Assembly: GCA_041917255.1 (NCBI GenBank)
Contig: JAYRYA010000007.1
Span: forward strand, 62,001-126,000
Direction: 5' to 3'
DNA: 64,000 bases
From: Zoogloea sp041917255
GTDB lineage: Bacteria > Pseudomonadota > Gammaproteobacteria > Burkholderiales > Rhodocyclaceae
The notes beneath the pieces are model-generated. The model made no database searches. It saw nothing but the letters and a program-made list of their open reading frames with translations, and was not told the origin of the DNA. Position 1 is the stretch's first letter, and each line of letters starts with the position of its first letter. The position numbers were made by a program, and so were the translations under genes. Of this stretch, positions 7,665 to 19,914 are shown piece after piece.

Positions 7665-8765
7665 TCAGGCGTCGGGGGCGGCGTGGCCGACGACGGTGAG
7701 GCCGAAGCCGGTCATGCTGGGGATCTTCCGCGGGCTGGCCATCAGACGCATCTTGCCCACCTGCAGTTCGCGCAGGATCTGGGCGCCGACGCCGAACAGG
7801 CGCGGGTCCCACTTCTGGGCAGGGCGCGGAGCAGTGGGGTCGGTGGCAAGCTGGGCGAGGAGTTCCTGGCCGCTCTGGGGGCGGTAGAGCAGGACCACCA
7901 CGCCGTTGCCGTGCTGGGCGATGCGTTTCAGCGCGGTGTCGATCGGGAAGGTGTGGCGACCGCTGGTGGGGTCGAGGAAGTCGAGCACCGAGACGGGTTC
8001 ATGGACACGCACCAGGGTTTCGACATCCGGCGAGATCGCGCCATAAGTCATGGCCAGGTGCACGTCGCCGGAGGTACGGTCTTCGAAGGCCGACAGGCGG
8101 AAATCGCCGTGGGGGGTGCTGACGGTCTTCTCGCTAACCTTCTCGATGAGCTTTTCGGTGCGGGCGCGGTATTCGATGAGATCGCTGATCGCGCCGATCT
8201 TGAGGCCGTGGAGCTGGGCGAACTCGATCAGCTGCGGCATGCGCGACATGGTGCCGTCGTCGTTCATGATCTCGCAGATCACCGACGCGGGCTCGAGCCC
8301 GGCGATGCCGGCGAGGTCGCAGCCGGCTTCGGTGTGGCCGGCGCGGATCAGCACGCCGCCGGGCTTGGCCATGATCGGGAAGATGTGACCGGGCTGGACG
8401 ATGTCGGCCGGGCGGGCGTGGCGGGCCACGGCGGCCTGAACGGTACGCGCGCGGTCGGCGGCCGAAATGCCGGTGGTCACACCTTCGGCGGCCTCGATGG
8501 ACACCGTGAAGGCGGTGGAGAACTGGCTGCGGTTGTCGCGGGCCATCTGGTTGATGCCCAGCTGGCGGCAGCGTTCTTCGGTGAGGGTGAGGCAGATCAG
8601 GCCGCGGGCGTGCTTGGCCATGAAGTTGATGGCTTCGGGCGTGATGTGCTCTGCCGCGATGACGATGTCGCCTTCGTTCTCGCGGTCTTCCTCATCGACG
8701 AGGATGACCATGCGGCCGGCCTTGATGTCGGCAATGATCTCCTGAATCGGGGCCAGCGCGCTCAT
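7665..8765 (-). CDS. ribB: 3,4-dihydroxy-2-butanone 4-phosphate synthase with degenerate GTP cyclohydrolase II-like domain (RibBX type)
   Basis: The N-terminal ~200 residues form a complete dihydroxybutanone phosphate synthase, with acidic loop DEEDRENEGD (24-33), the GLICLTLTEERC segment, and the RAGHTEAGCDLAGIAG region. The C-terminal ~160 residues align in length with GTP cyclohydrolase II, but the three zinc cysteines of the SEC-to-CDCG motif are missing: the segment reads VRVHEPVSVLDFLDPTSG. The domain cannot bind the catalytic zinc as in RibA. RibB-RibX hybrids of this kind are known in proteobacteria, and a separate ribA is expected elsewhere. It overlaps the end of ribE. Confidence 0.93.
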   Translation of the reverse strand: MSALAPIQEIIADIKAGRMVILVDEEDRENEGDIVIAAEHITPEAINFMAKHARGLICLTLTEERCRQLGINQMARDNRSQFSTAFTVSIEAAEGVTTGISAADRARTVQAAVARHARPADIVQPGHIFPIMAKPGGVLIRAGHTEAGCDLAGIAGLEPASVICEIMNDDGTMSRMPQLIEFAQLHGLKIGAISDLIEYRARTEKLIEKVSEKTVSTPHGDFRLSAFEDRTSGDVHLAMTYGAISPDVETLVRVHEPVSVLDFLDPTSGRHTFPIDTALKRIAQHGNGVVVLLYRPQSGQELLAQLATDPTAPRPAQKWDPRLFGVGAQILRELQVGKMRLMASPRKIPSMTGFGLTVVGHAAPDA

Positions 8766-9373
8766 GCGGGGCTTCCTTCCTGCTCGGTGCGCCAGGCCTG
8801 CATGCGCTCGACGTAGCGTGCGATGAGGTCGATCTCGAGGTTGACCGTGCTGCCCGCGGCGAGGCGCTTGAGCGTGGTGACCTGGACGGTGTGGGGGATC
8901 AGATTGATCGAGAAATCACAGCCCTTCACCCAGTTGACGGTGAGGCTCACGCCGTCGACGGTGATCGAACCCTTGCGGGCGATGTAGCCGGCGAGGGCGG
9001 CGGGGGCGCGGATGATGAGTTCGTGGCTCTCGCCGATGGGCGCGAACTTCTGCACTTCGCCGATGCCGTCCACATGGCCGGTGACCAGGTGACCGCCGAG
9101 ACGGTCCGCCAGGCGCAGGGCCTTTTCGAGGTTCACCTCGCCGGGGGCGCCGAGGCCGACGGTGCAGTTGAGGGTTTCGCGGGAGACGTCGAAGCTGACG
9201 ACCTTGCCGTCCTGGGCGATGACGGTGAGGCACACGCCGTTGTTGGCGATGCTGTCGCCGAGCTGGACGTCGTCGAGATCGAGGGTGCCGACATCGACGG
9301 CGAGTCGCACGCCGTCTTCAAGGGGCGTGACGCTCAGGATGCGGCCCGTGGCGGCAACGATTCCGGAGAACAT
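8762..9373 (-). CDS. ribE: Riboflavin synthase, alpha subunit
   Basis: Dismutates two lumazines to riboflavin. The 203-residue protein starts with the universal MFSGIV and contains two internally homologous lumazine-binding barrels: GVCLTV with FDVSRETL, then GHLVTGHVDG with GVSLTVNWV. It is the first gene of the rib block. ribD is not adjacent, and no FMN riboswitch was recognised in the 144 bases upstream. Confidence 0.97.
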   Translation of the reverse strand: MFSGIVAATGRILSVTPLEDGVRLAVDVGTLDLDDVQLGDSIANNGVCLTVIAQDGKVVSFDVSRETLNCTVGLGAPGEVNLEKALRLADRLGGHLVTGHVDGIGEVQKFAPIGESHELIIRAPAALAGYIARKGSITVDGVSLTVNWVKGCDFSINLIPHTVQVTTLKRLAAGSTVNLEIDLIARYVERMQAWRTEQEGSPA

Positions 9374-9517
9374 GGGATTGGGCTGACTTGAGGGGAAACC
9401 GCGATTTTAGCGCGATTTGAACGGTTTTCCGCGCCGGCTTGACTGCCGGACGCGGCACCGTATCGATGAAGGCGGAGGCCGTGGCCGCAAGAAGGGACGC
9501 GGCCGGCCACCGGGAGG

Positions 9518-9952
9518 TCAGAGGATTTCAGCGATGTGGTCGCGCTCGACGAGCTCCTGCTCGAACTGATGGATCTCCAGCCCGAGGGCGTTGCGCGCCG
9601 ACACCATGCCGACCGGCTTGCCGTCATCCACGACCGGCACATGGCGGAAACCGCCCTCGAACATCATGTGCAGGGCGTGGGCGAGGGGCTTGTCGGGGCT
9701 GGCGGTCTGGAGCTTGGTGGTCATCACCGCGGCGAGTTGCGTGGTGTCCGGATCGAGACCACGGGCGACGACGCGGTTGAGCACGTCTCGCTCGGTGAAC
9801 AGGCCGGCGAGCTTCCCGGCGGCGTCGACCACGAGGATCGCGCCGACGTTGTTGCTGGCCATGGCGACCGTTGCGGCGCGGACAGTGGTGTCGGCCTGGG
9901 TGGATACGACGGTCTGGCCTTCGACGACCTGACGCAGGGTTCTGTGGGGCAT
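9518..9952 (-). CDS. CBS-domain pair protein
   Basis: A stand-alone cystathionine-beta-synthase pair of 144 residues. CBS1 (about 10-65) carries NNVGAILVVDAAGKLAGLFTERDVL and CBS2 (about 78-130) carries GGFRHVPVVDDGKPVGMVSARNAL. Such modules bind adenosyl nucleotides and act as regulatory subunits; the partner is unknown. It has its own upstream space and is separated from ribE by 144 bases without a recognisable gene. Confidence 0.88.
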   Translation of the reverse strand: MPHRTLRQVVEGQTVVSTQADTTVRAATVAMASNNVGAILVVDAAGKLAGLFTERDVLNRVVARGLDPDTTQLAAVMTTKLQTASPDKPLAHALHMMFEGGFRHVPVVDDGKPVGMVSARNALGLEIHQFEQELVERDHIAEIL

Positions 9953-10040
9953 GAATTGTCTCCTGATGGGCTTGGGATGGGCGGCGGGCGATCTTGGTGA
10001 GGCGCGTTGCCGCGCCCTCGCTGTTATGTGCTGCCGGGAA

Positions 10041-10178
10041 TCACGTGCTCGGCTTCGGTGTCGCCGGTTTGCTCATCTCGGGCTTGCCACTCTTGGCGCC
10101 GTTTTCGCCGCACGCCTGGGCGCCAGCGGCAAAACCCAGGGCAAGGGCGAGTAGAAGTGCAATCTTGCGGATCATCAT
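10041..10178 (-). CDS. Small secreted peptide, 45 residues
   Basis: The frame from the ATG at 10178 encodes a signal peptide (MMIRK, then a hydrophobic run to GAQA) followed by a 23-residue mature tail beginning CGENGAKSG and ending in a Pro/Lys/Thr-rich PATPKPST. A strong ribosome site (AGGAG, 5 bases before the ATG) supports expression. The cysteine just after the predicted cut is not in a standard lipobox. No family recognised. Confidence 0.6.
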   Translation of the reverse strand: MMIRKIALLLALALGFAAGAQACGENGAKSGKPEMSKPATPKPST

Positions 10179-10367
10179 GTCATCTCCTGCAGGGCGGTGA
10201 TTTCATCATGGAACGTCCTGACCGCTTTCGCAAGGTCCGAACGTGCGTTTCAGGCCGGGGGCCTGCCGTGCCGAATTGTGTCAACGACCGCACAAAACGC
10301 AGTCAGCTGGCGCGGCTTCGGCTTAACATGGCCGCCTGAGCGTGGTGGCTCATGGTCCGGTGAAGAG

Positions 10368-15092
<4,725 letters not shown>

Positions 15093-15099
15093 TCGTGGC

Positions 15100-15128
15100 A
15101 GGGGCGGGCTTCGGCCGCCCCTCCGGTT
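15100..15128 (+). terminator. Rho-independent terminator after the CheR-kinase gene
   Basis: AGGGGCGG (15100-15107) pairs with CCGCCCCT (15115-15122) around a 7-base loop, followed by CCGGTTTT. It lies in the short gap between the plus-strand kinase and the convergent oxidoreductase. Confidence 0.65.
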
Positions 15129-15141
15129 TTGCGGGAGGCGC

Positions 15142-16158
15142 CTACGCAAACCCTTCCAGCACGATCTTGCCCACCGCCTTGCCGCTCTCCAGCATCTGGT
15201 GGGCCTTGCGCAGGTTGGCGGCGCAGATCGGGCCGAGCTTCGCCTGCACCGTGCTGCGGATCGCGCCCTGATCCACCAGGTCGGCGATGGCGTTCAGCAG
15301 GCGGTGCTGGGCGTCCATGTCGGCGGTGTGGAACAGCGACCGGGTGAACATCAGCTCCCAGTGCAGGCTCAGGCTCTTGCGCTTCATCAGGCGCACGTCG
15401 ATGGGTTCCGGGTCGTCGATCAGGGCCAGATGGCCTTGGGGCGCCAGGGCTTCCACGATCTGTGCGAAGTGCTGGTCGGTGTGGGTCAGGCTGATGGCGT
15501 AATCCACCGGCGGTGCGCCGAGGGCTTCGAGCTGCGGCACGAAAGGCTGGGTGTGGTCGATCACGTGGTGGGCGCCCAGCGCCAGCGCCCAGGCGCGGCT
15601 TTCCGGGCGCGACGCGGTGCCCACCACGGTGAGCCCGGTGCGCTGGCGGGCCAGCTGGATCAGGATCGAGCCCACTCCGCCGGCGGCGCCGACGATCAAG
15701 AGCGTGCCGGGGCGGCCTTCGCCGGCCAGCGGCACTTGCAGGCGGTCGAACAGCAGCTCCCAGGCGGTGATGCCGGTGAGCGGCAGCGCCGCGGCGTCGG
15801 CCGGGGAAAGGCTGGCCGGCTTGCGGCCGACGAGGCGCTCATCCACCAACTGGAACTCCGCATTGCTGCCGGGGCGGTCGATGGCGCCGGCGTACCACAC
15901 CGCGTCGCCGGGGTGGAACAGGGTGGCGTCCGGCCCCGTCTCGCGGACGATGCCCACCGCGTCGTAGCCCAGTACCTTGTATTCGCCCTCGGGCGGGGCG
16001 GTGCTCCTGCGCACCTTGGTATCCACCGGGTTCACCGCAATCGCCTGAACCTCCACCAGCAGGTCGCGGCCGGTGGGCACGGGGCAGGGGATCTCGATAT
16101 CGATCAGGGCGTCGGCGCGATCGATGGCGCCGGGTTGCCGGTAGCCGACGGCTTTCAT
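15142..16158 (-). CDS. Zinc-type alcohol dehydrogenase-like / quinone oxidoreductase family protein (MDR superfamily)
   Basis: NAD(P)H-dependent medium-chain reductase of 338 residues. It has a GroES-like N-terminus (LLVEVQAIAVNPVDTKVRR), a central nucleotide site GAAGGVGSILIQLARQ, and a C-terminus FTRSLFHTADMDAQHRLLN. Catalytic zinc cysteines are absent, so a quinone or enone reductase is more likely than an alcohol dehydrogenase. Its start overlaps the end of the Old Yellow Enzyme gene, so the pair is one transcript acting on electrophiles; the substrate is not determined. Confidence 0.88.
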   Translation of the reverse strand: MKAVGYRQPGAIDRADALIDIEIPCPVPTGRDLLVEVQAIAVNPVDTKVRRSTAPPEGEYKVLGYDAVGIVRETGPDATLFHPGDAVWYAGAIDRPGSNAEFQLVDERLVGRKPASLSPADAAALPLTGITAWELLFDRLQVPLAGEGRPGTLLIVGAAGGVGSILIQLARQRTGLTVVGTASRPESRAWALALGAHHVIDHTQPFVPQLEALGAPPVDYAISLTHTDQHFAQIVEALAPQGHLALIDDPEPIDVRLMKRKSLSLHWELMFTRSLFHTADMDAQHRLLNAIADLVDQGAIRSTVQAKLGPICAANLRKAHQMLESGKAVGKIVLEGFA

Positions 16159-17258
16159 GCGGGCTGCTCCTCGGTGGTGTGGGCGGGGTAGTCGATGTAG
16201 CCGCGGGCGTTGCCGCCGAAGAAGGTGGCGGGTTCCGGCGTGTTGAGGGGCCAGTCGTGCTGGAACCGGTCGGGCAGGTCGGGGTTGGCGATGAAGAGCT
16301 TGCCGAAGGCCACCAGATCCACCTCGCCGCTGGCCAGCACCGCCTCGGCGCGGGCCTTGGTGTAGCCGCCGGCCACGATGATCGGGCCGGGGAAGGCGGC
16401 GCGCAGCTGCTGGCGCACCTCGCTGGCTTCCGGGCTGTCGTCGCCAGGCTCGTTGGTGTGCAGGTAAGCCACGCCGCGCTTGGCCAGCCGGGCGGCGGCC
16501 TCGATAGCGGTGGGGATGCTGTCAGGGCAGTCCATGCCATTGGCCCGGTTGCGCGGTGACAGGCGCACGCCGGTGCGGGCCGCGCCGATGGCGCCGGTCA
16601 CCGCGTCGGTCACTTCGAGCAGAAAGCGCAGCCGGTTCTCGCGGCTGCCGCCGTAATCGTCGCTGCGCCGGTTGGACGTGCTGCGCAGGAACTGGTCGAT
16701 CAGGTAGCCGTTGGCGGCGTGGATCTCCACCCCGTCAAAGCCCGCCTCGATGGCGTTGATGGCTGCCTGACGGAAGTCCGCCACGATGCCGGCGATCTCG
16801 GCAGTTTCGAGCGCGCGGGGCGTCGGGCACGCCACCATGCCGCCCTGGCCATGCTCGCCGGCCTTCCAGATCTGCCCCGGGAAGGCCACCGCCGACGGCG
16901 CCACCGGCAGTGCGCCGTTGTGGAAATCCACGTGGGACATCCGCCCGCAATGCCAGATCTGCAGGAATATCCGCCCGCCCGCGCGATGCACCGCGTCGGT
17001 GACGAGCTTCCAGCCGGCGATCTGCTCGGGGCTGTGGACGCCGGGGGTGAGGGAATAGCCTTTGGCGTCGGCCGAGATGTCGGTGGCCTCGGCGATGGTG
17101 AGCCCGGCGCCCGCCCGCTGGGCGTAGTAATCGGCGTTCATCGCGGTGGGCACGTTGCCCGGCTGGGCCGCCCGGGCGCGAGTGAGGGGCGGCATCACGA
17201 TGCGGTTGGGGAGCGTGAGTTCGCCGATGCGGGTCGGTGCGAAAAGCGGAGAGGTCAT
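16155..17258 (-). CDS. nemA: Alkene reductase, Old Yellow Enzyme family (NemA-like)
   Basis: FMN-dependent NAD(P)H reductase of activated alkenes, nitro-compounds or N-ethylmaleimide-type electrophiles. The 367-residue TIM barrel has the family signatures LFAPTRIGELTLPNRI at the N-terminus, QIWHCGRMSH, IHAANGYLIDQFL, DDYGGSRENRLRF and the C-terminal FGKLFIANPDLPDR. It is divergent from a LysR gene that probably regulates it, and is translationally coupled to the downstream MDR reductase. Confidence 0.93.
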   Translation of the reverse strand: MTSPLFAPTRIGELTLPNRIVMPPLTRARAAQPGNVPTAMNADYYAQRAGAGLTIAEATDISADAKGYSLTPGVHSPEQIAGWKLVTDAVHRAGGRIFLQIWHCGRMSHVDFHNGALPVAPSAVAFPGQIWKAGEHGQGGMVACPTPRALETAEIAGIVADFRQAAINAIEAGFDGVEIHAANGYLIDQFLRSTSNRRSDDYGGSRENRLRFLLEVTDAVTGAIGAARTGVRLSPRNRANGMDCPDSIPTAIEAAARLAKRGVAYLHTNEPGDDSPEASEVRQQLRAAFPGPIIVAGGYTKARAEAVLASGEVDLVAFGKLFIANPDLPDRFQHDWPLNTPEPATFFGGNARGYIDYPAHTTEEQPA

Positions 17259-17312
17259 GGCGGCAACAGGTCGTTGGGGACGATGGCCGAAAGTCTAGGA
17301 CGGGCGATCTGC

Positions 17313-17348
17313 TTTGATAATTGGTCTATCCTTTGACGCAATATCAAA
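17313..17348. promoter_or_regulatory. Candidate LysR operator between nemA and its regulator
   Basis: An exact inverted repeat TTTGATA (17313-17319) / TATCAAA (17342-17348) spans the 100-base divergent intergenic region. A second dyad, GATA-N7-TATC, lies inside its left half (17316-17330). LysR-type operators are dyads of this kind, usually about 50-75 bases upstream of the controlled promoter. Confidence 0.4.
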
Positions 17349-17360
17349 CGAGATTTGAAA

Positions 17361-18260
17361 ATGCTCCATCTCCCCGACGTGCAACTCTTCATCCGCGTGG
17401 CCGAGCTTGGCAACATCAGCGCCGCCGGCCGTGCCGTGGGCATGAGCCCCGCGGCCGCCAGCGCCGCCATCAAACGGCTGGAGCAGCGGGTCGACAGCCA
17501 GCTCATCGAGCGCTCCACCCGCTCGCTGCGCCTCACCCAGGCTGGCGAGACCTTTCTTGCCTACTGCCAGCAATCCCAGCTGGCGCTGGAAGAGGGCCTC
17601 TCCGCGCTGCGCCAGGGCCGCGAGCAGCTCTCCGGCGACATCCACCTGGGCGCGCCGTCCGACCTGGGCCGGGACCGGCTCGACACCCTGCTCGAACCCT
17701 TCCGCCAGCGCCATCCCAACCTGCGGCTGGTGATGCACCTGTCGGACGGGCTCATCGACCTCTACCGCAACCCCATCGATCTGGTGCTGCGCTACGGCCT
17801 CAGCGAGGATTCCGGCCTTGTCGGCCGAAAGCTGTGTGACAACGGCCGCGTGCTGGTTGCCTCGCCGGACTACCTCGCCCGCCACGGCCACCCCGAAAGC
17901 TTCGAAGACCTCGCCCGGCGCAACTGCATCTGCTTCTACCGCAACGGCGAGCTGTTCAATCGCTGGCGCCTGTTCCACCGCGGCCAGCACCGGGAGATCG
18001 AGGTGACCGGCGACCGCGCCGCCGACGACGGCGCCCTCGTCCGCCAGTGGGCCGTCGCCGGCCACGGCATCGCCTACAAATCCCGCATCGACGTGCAGGC
18101 CGACCTGGACGCCGGCCGCCTCGTCGACCTCTTCCCCGACGCCACCTACGACGCCACCCCCCTCTACGTGGCCTACCCCAGCCGCCGCTACCAGCCGGCC
18201 CGGATCAAGGCGCTGCTGGACTGGCTGGGGGAGGGGTTCGGGAGTGGGAGCGTCGGTTGA
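17361..18260 (+). CDS. LysR-family transcriptional regulator
   Basis: 299 residues. The winged helix-turn-helix spans residues 1-60 (LFIRVAELGNISAAGRAVGMSPAAASAAIKRLE) and is followed by a substrate-binding domain. The start is the ATG at 17361; an upstream TTG at 17355 gives two extra residues. Divergence from nemA suggests it senses an electrophile and controls the nemA-MDR pair. Confidence 0.93.
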   Translation: MLHLPDVQLFIRVAELGNISAAGRAVGMSPAAASAAIKRLEQRVDSQLIERSTRSLRLTQAGETFLAYCQQSQLALEEGLSALRQGREQLSGDIHLGAPSDLGRDRLDTLLEPFRQRHPNLRLVMHLSDGLIDLYRNPIDLVLRYGLSEDSGLVGRKLCDNGRVLVASPDYLARHGHPESFEDLARRNCICFYRNGELFNRWRLFHRGQHREIEVTGDRAADDGALVRQWAVAGHGIAYKSRIDVQADLDAGRLVDLFPDATYDATPLYVAYPSRRYQPARIKALLDWLGEGFGSGSVG

Positions 18261-18288
18261 GGGGCTCCGTTGATTCCGCTGCCCGGCA

Positions 18289-19440
18289 TCAGATGGTTGT
18301 CGGCTCCGGGAAATTCGTCTGACAGGCCACGCAGTAGGCCTTGCCGCGGAAGCGTGACTTGCGGTCCCAGCAGAACTTGCCGACTTCCTTGGTGATGGGC
18401 ACTTTGCAGGCGTAGCAGTAGTAGCGTTTGGCGCTGCGGTCTTCGGGCTGAACGTCGGTGTCGGTGGCAAGTTCGGGGGTGGGCGCCGGTGGCGCGGATT
18501 CCGTGGGGGCCGTGACGGCGGGATCGAAAGGCTGCTTCCAGGCGCAGCTGCCGTCACGGTTGCCAAGGCAGGCGAGAAAGCGCTCGCGGCTGCCATCGGC
18601 CCTGGCCGGGCCGGCGGCGATGGCGAGCAGATGTTTGCCGCAGGCCGGACAGGGGGCGCCAGCTTGCGGTGGCGCGTCGGGGGCTGCGTCTATCCGGGGG
18701 GATAGGCGGGTGGCTGCGGCTGCCGGGGGGGCGGCAGGTGTAGGCGCCGGGACTTCGGCGGCCGGCTTATGAAGCGGCGTGTGGTGCCGCAGGAGGAAGC
18801 GCGCGGTGGCGAGGGCTTCGCTACGGCTCATTTCCCAAGGTAGTTCGGCGAGGGGGTTGATGCTGAGGAGCGTGTCGCGTTTTTTGCGGTCGGCCAGGCG
18901 AAGCTCGATCTCCGGCGCCACTTCATCGGCCTTGAACACATGCTCCGGCAATGGCGTCTTGCCGACCAGCTTGAAGATGGCGGAGGTGGACACGCCGACC
19001 AAGGTATCCACCGGGCAGTTCCTGTAGCCCTTCTGCATCAGGCCCAGCAACTTCCCAAGGATCTGCTCGGGGTTCTCGCAGAGGAACTCGTGGAGCAGTC
19101 GCCCCTGTTCCTGAACCTGCCTCACCGGGGACGGGATGCCCTCCTCGCGGCCACGGAAGCTGCGGCTCCAGTGCTCGCGCTTCTCGTCGTGGCGGGTGAT
19201 GCTGACCGTGCTGTGGATGCTCTTGGATTCTACGAGGAAGAGGCCGTAGCGGCTGACGACCAAGTGGTCGATCTGAAAGGCTTGCCGGCCCTTCTCGATG
19301 CGCAGGTCGTGCAGCAGGAAGACGTCGTCCCGGCTGTCGAAGCGTCGGTCCAGTAGGAAGGCCATTTGCTTTTCGGCGTCGTCGCCAGCCTGCCGACGGG
19401 GGTCGGCAGAATGTGTGAAGGTTTTCGGCTTGATGAGCAT
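18289..19440 (-). CDS. NERD nuclease-related protein with two C-terminal zinc fingers
   Basis: 383 residues. The NERD domain (about 18-125) has the nuclease-like core QIDHLVV...FLVESKS, with Asp58, Glu71 and Lys73 matching the D-x(n)-E-x-K arrangement of restriction-endonuclease folds. A Pro/Ala-rich linker (220-260) leads to a topoisomerase-type C4 finger (Cys264, 267, 291, 299). A second cysteine cluster follows (Cys342, 345, 357, 370, 373). The combination suggests a DNA- or RNA-binding nuclease, possibly in processing or defence. No operon partner. Confidence 0.82.
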   Translation of the reverse strand: MLIKPKTFTHSADPRRQAGDDAEKQMAFLLDRRFDSRDDVFLLHDLRIEKGRQAFQIDHLVVSRYGLFLVESKSIHSTVSITRHDEKREHWSRSFRGREEGIPSPVRQVQEQGRLLHEFLCENPEQILGKLLGLMQKGYRNCPVDTLVGVSTSAIFKLVGKTPLPEHVFKADEVAPEIELRLADRKKRDTLLSINPLAELPWEMSRSEALATARFLLRHHTPLHKPAAEVPAPTPAAPPAAAATRLSPRIDAAPDAPPQAGAPCPACGKHLLAIAAGPARADGSRERFLACLGNRDGSCAWKQPFDPAVTAPTESAPPAPTPELATDTDVQPEDRSAKRYYCYACKVPITKEVGKFCWDRKSRFRGKAYCVACQTNFPEPTTI

Positions 19441-19544
19441 GGCGTCGGGATTCCTGCAGAGGGCAGGGATTATCCCGTCGGCGCGTCATGCCGTAAATGG
19501 CATATGCCTTCGATGTGGCGAGCGCTCGCCCGGCTACGCTGCGC

Positions 19545-19766
19545 TCACCGCCCCCGCCGCGTCCCATCCCCCTCAAACCGCCCGCTGCGGATCGCCATCA
19601 GGTCGGATTCGTTCAGCCCCATGTCGGCCAGCGCCGCGGGGGTGAGGGGGTAGTCGTCGTCGGGCCGGCGCTGGAGGCGGGTGCGCAGGGCGGCGAGCCA
19701 GTGGCTGACGAAGCCCGCGACCGGCAGGCTGAAGGCCGGATGGGTGGGGTGGGGCAGGGTCTTCAT
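19545..19766 (-). CDS. Small DUF1127-like protein
   Basis: 73 residues. The C-terminal half (LTPAALADMGLNESDLMAIRSG) fits the DUF1127/YjiS motif, a short arginine-rich alphaproteobacterial and betaproteobacterial family sometimes involved in RNA binding and phosphate or carbon metabolism. It lies 26 bases downstream of the membrane-peptide gene on the same strand and may be its co-transcript. Confidence 0.6.
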   Translation of the reverse strand: MKTLPHPTHPAFSLPVAGFVSHWLAALRTRLQRRPDDDYPLTPAALADMGLNESDLMAIRSGRFEGDGTRRGR

Positions 19767-19791
19767 GGCGATTCCTCCGGTTGGGCGCTGC

Positions 19792-19914
19792 CTACTGGCA
19801 GAAGGCCAGCCCGGCGACGAGGTTCAGCACGTGGGTCGGGTTGGTCCAGCCCGAATACGCCACGGCGATCGCCGCGGCGAGCAGCAGGGCGGTGAGAAGC
19901 GGCAGGAGCTTCAT
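19792..19914 (-). CDS. Small membrane peptide, 40 residues, coupled to MFS gene
   Basis: The ATG at 19914 overlaps the stop of the MFS gene as ATGA. The product is one hydrophobic helix (LLPLLTALLLAAAIAVAYSG) plus a short tail ending in AFCQ. Size and position suggest a small accessory subunit of the carrier, or a regulatory peptide. No family recognised; coupling is the main support. Confidence 0.5.
   Translation of the reverse strand: MKLLPLLTALLLAAAIAVAYSGWTNPTHVLNLVAGLAFCQ

Noticed and set aside
9374..9517. Possible FMN riboswitch before the riboflavin genes
   Set aside because: None of the conserved RFN-element segments could be found in the 144 bases upstream of ribE.
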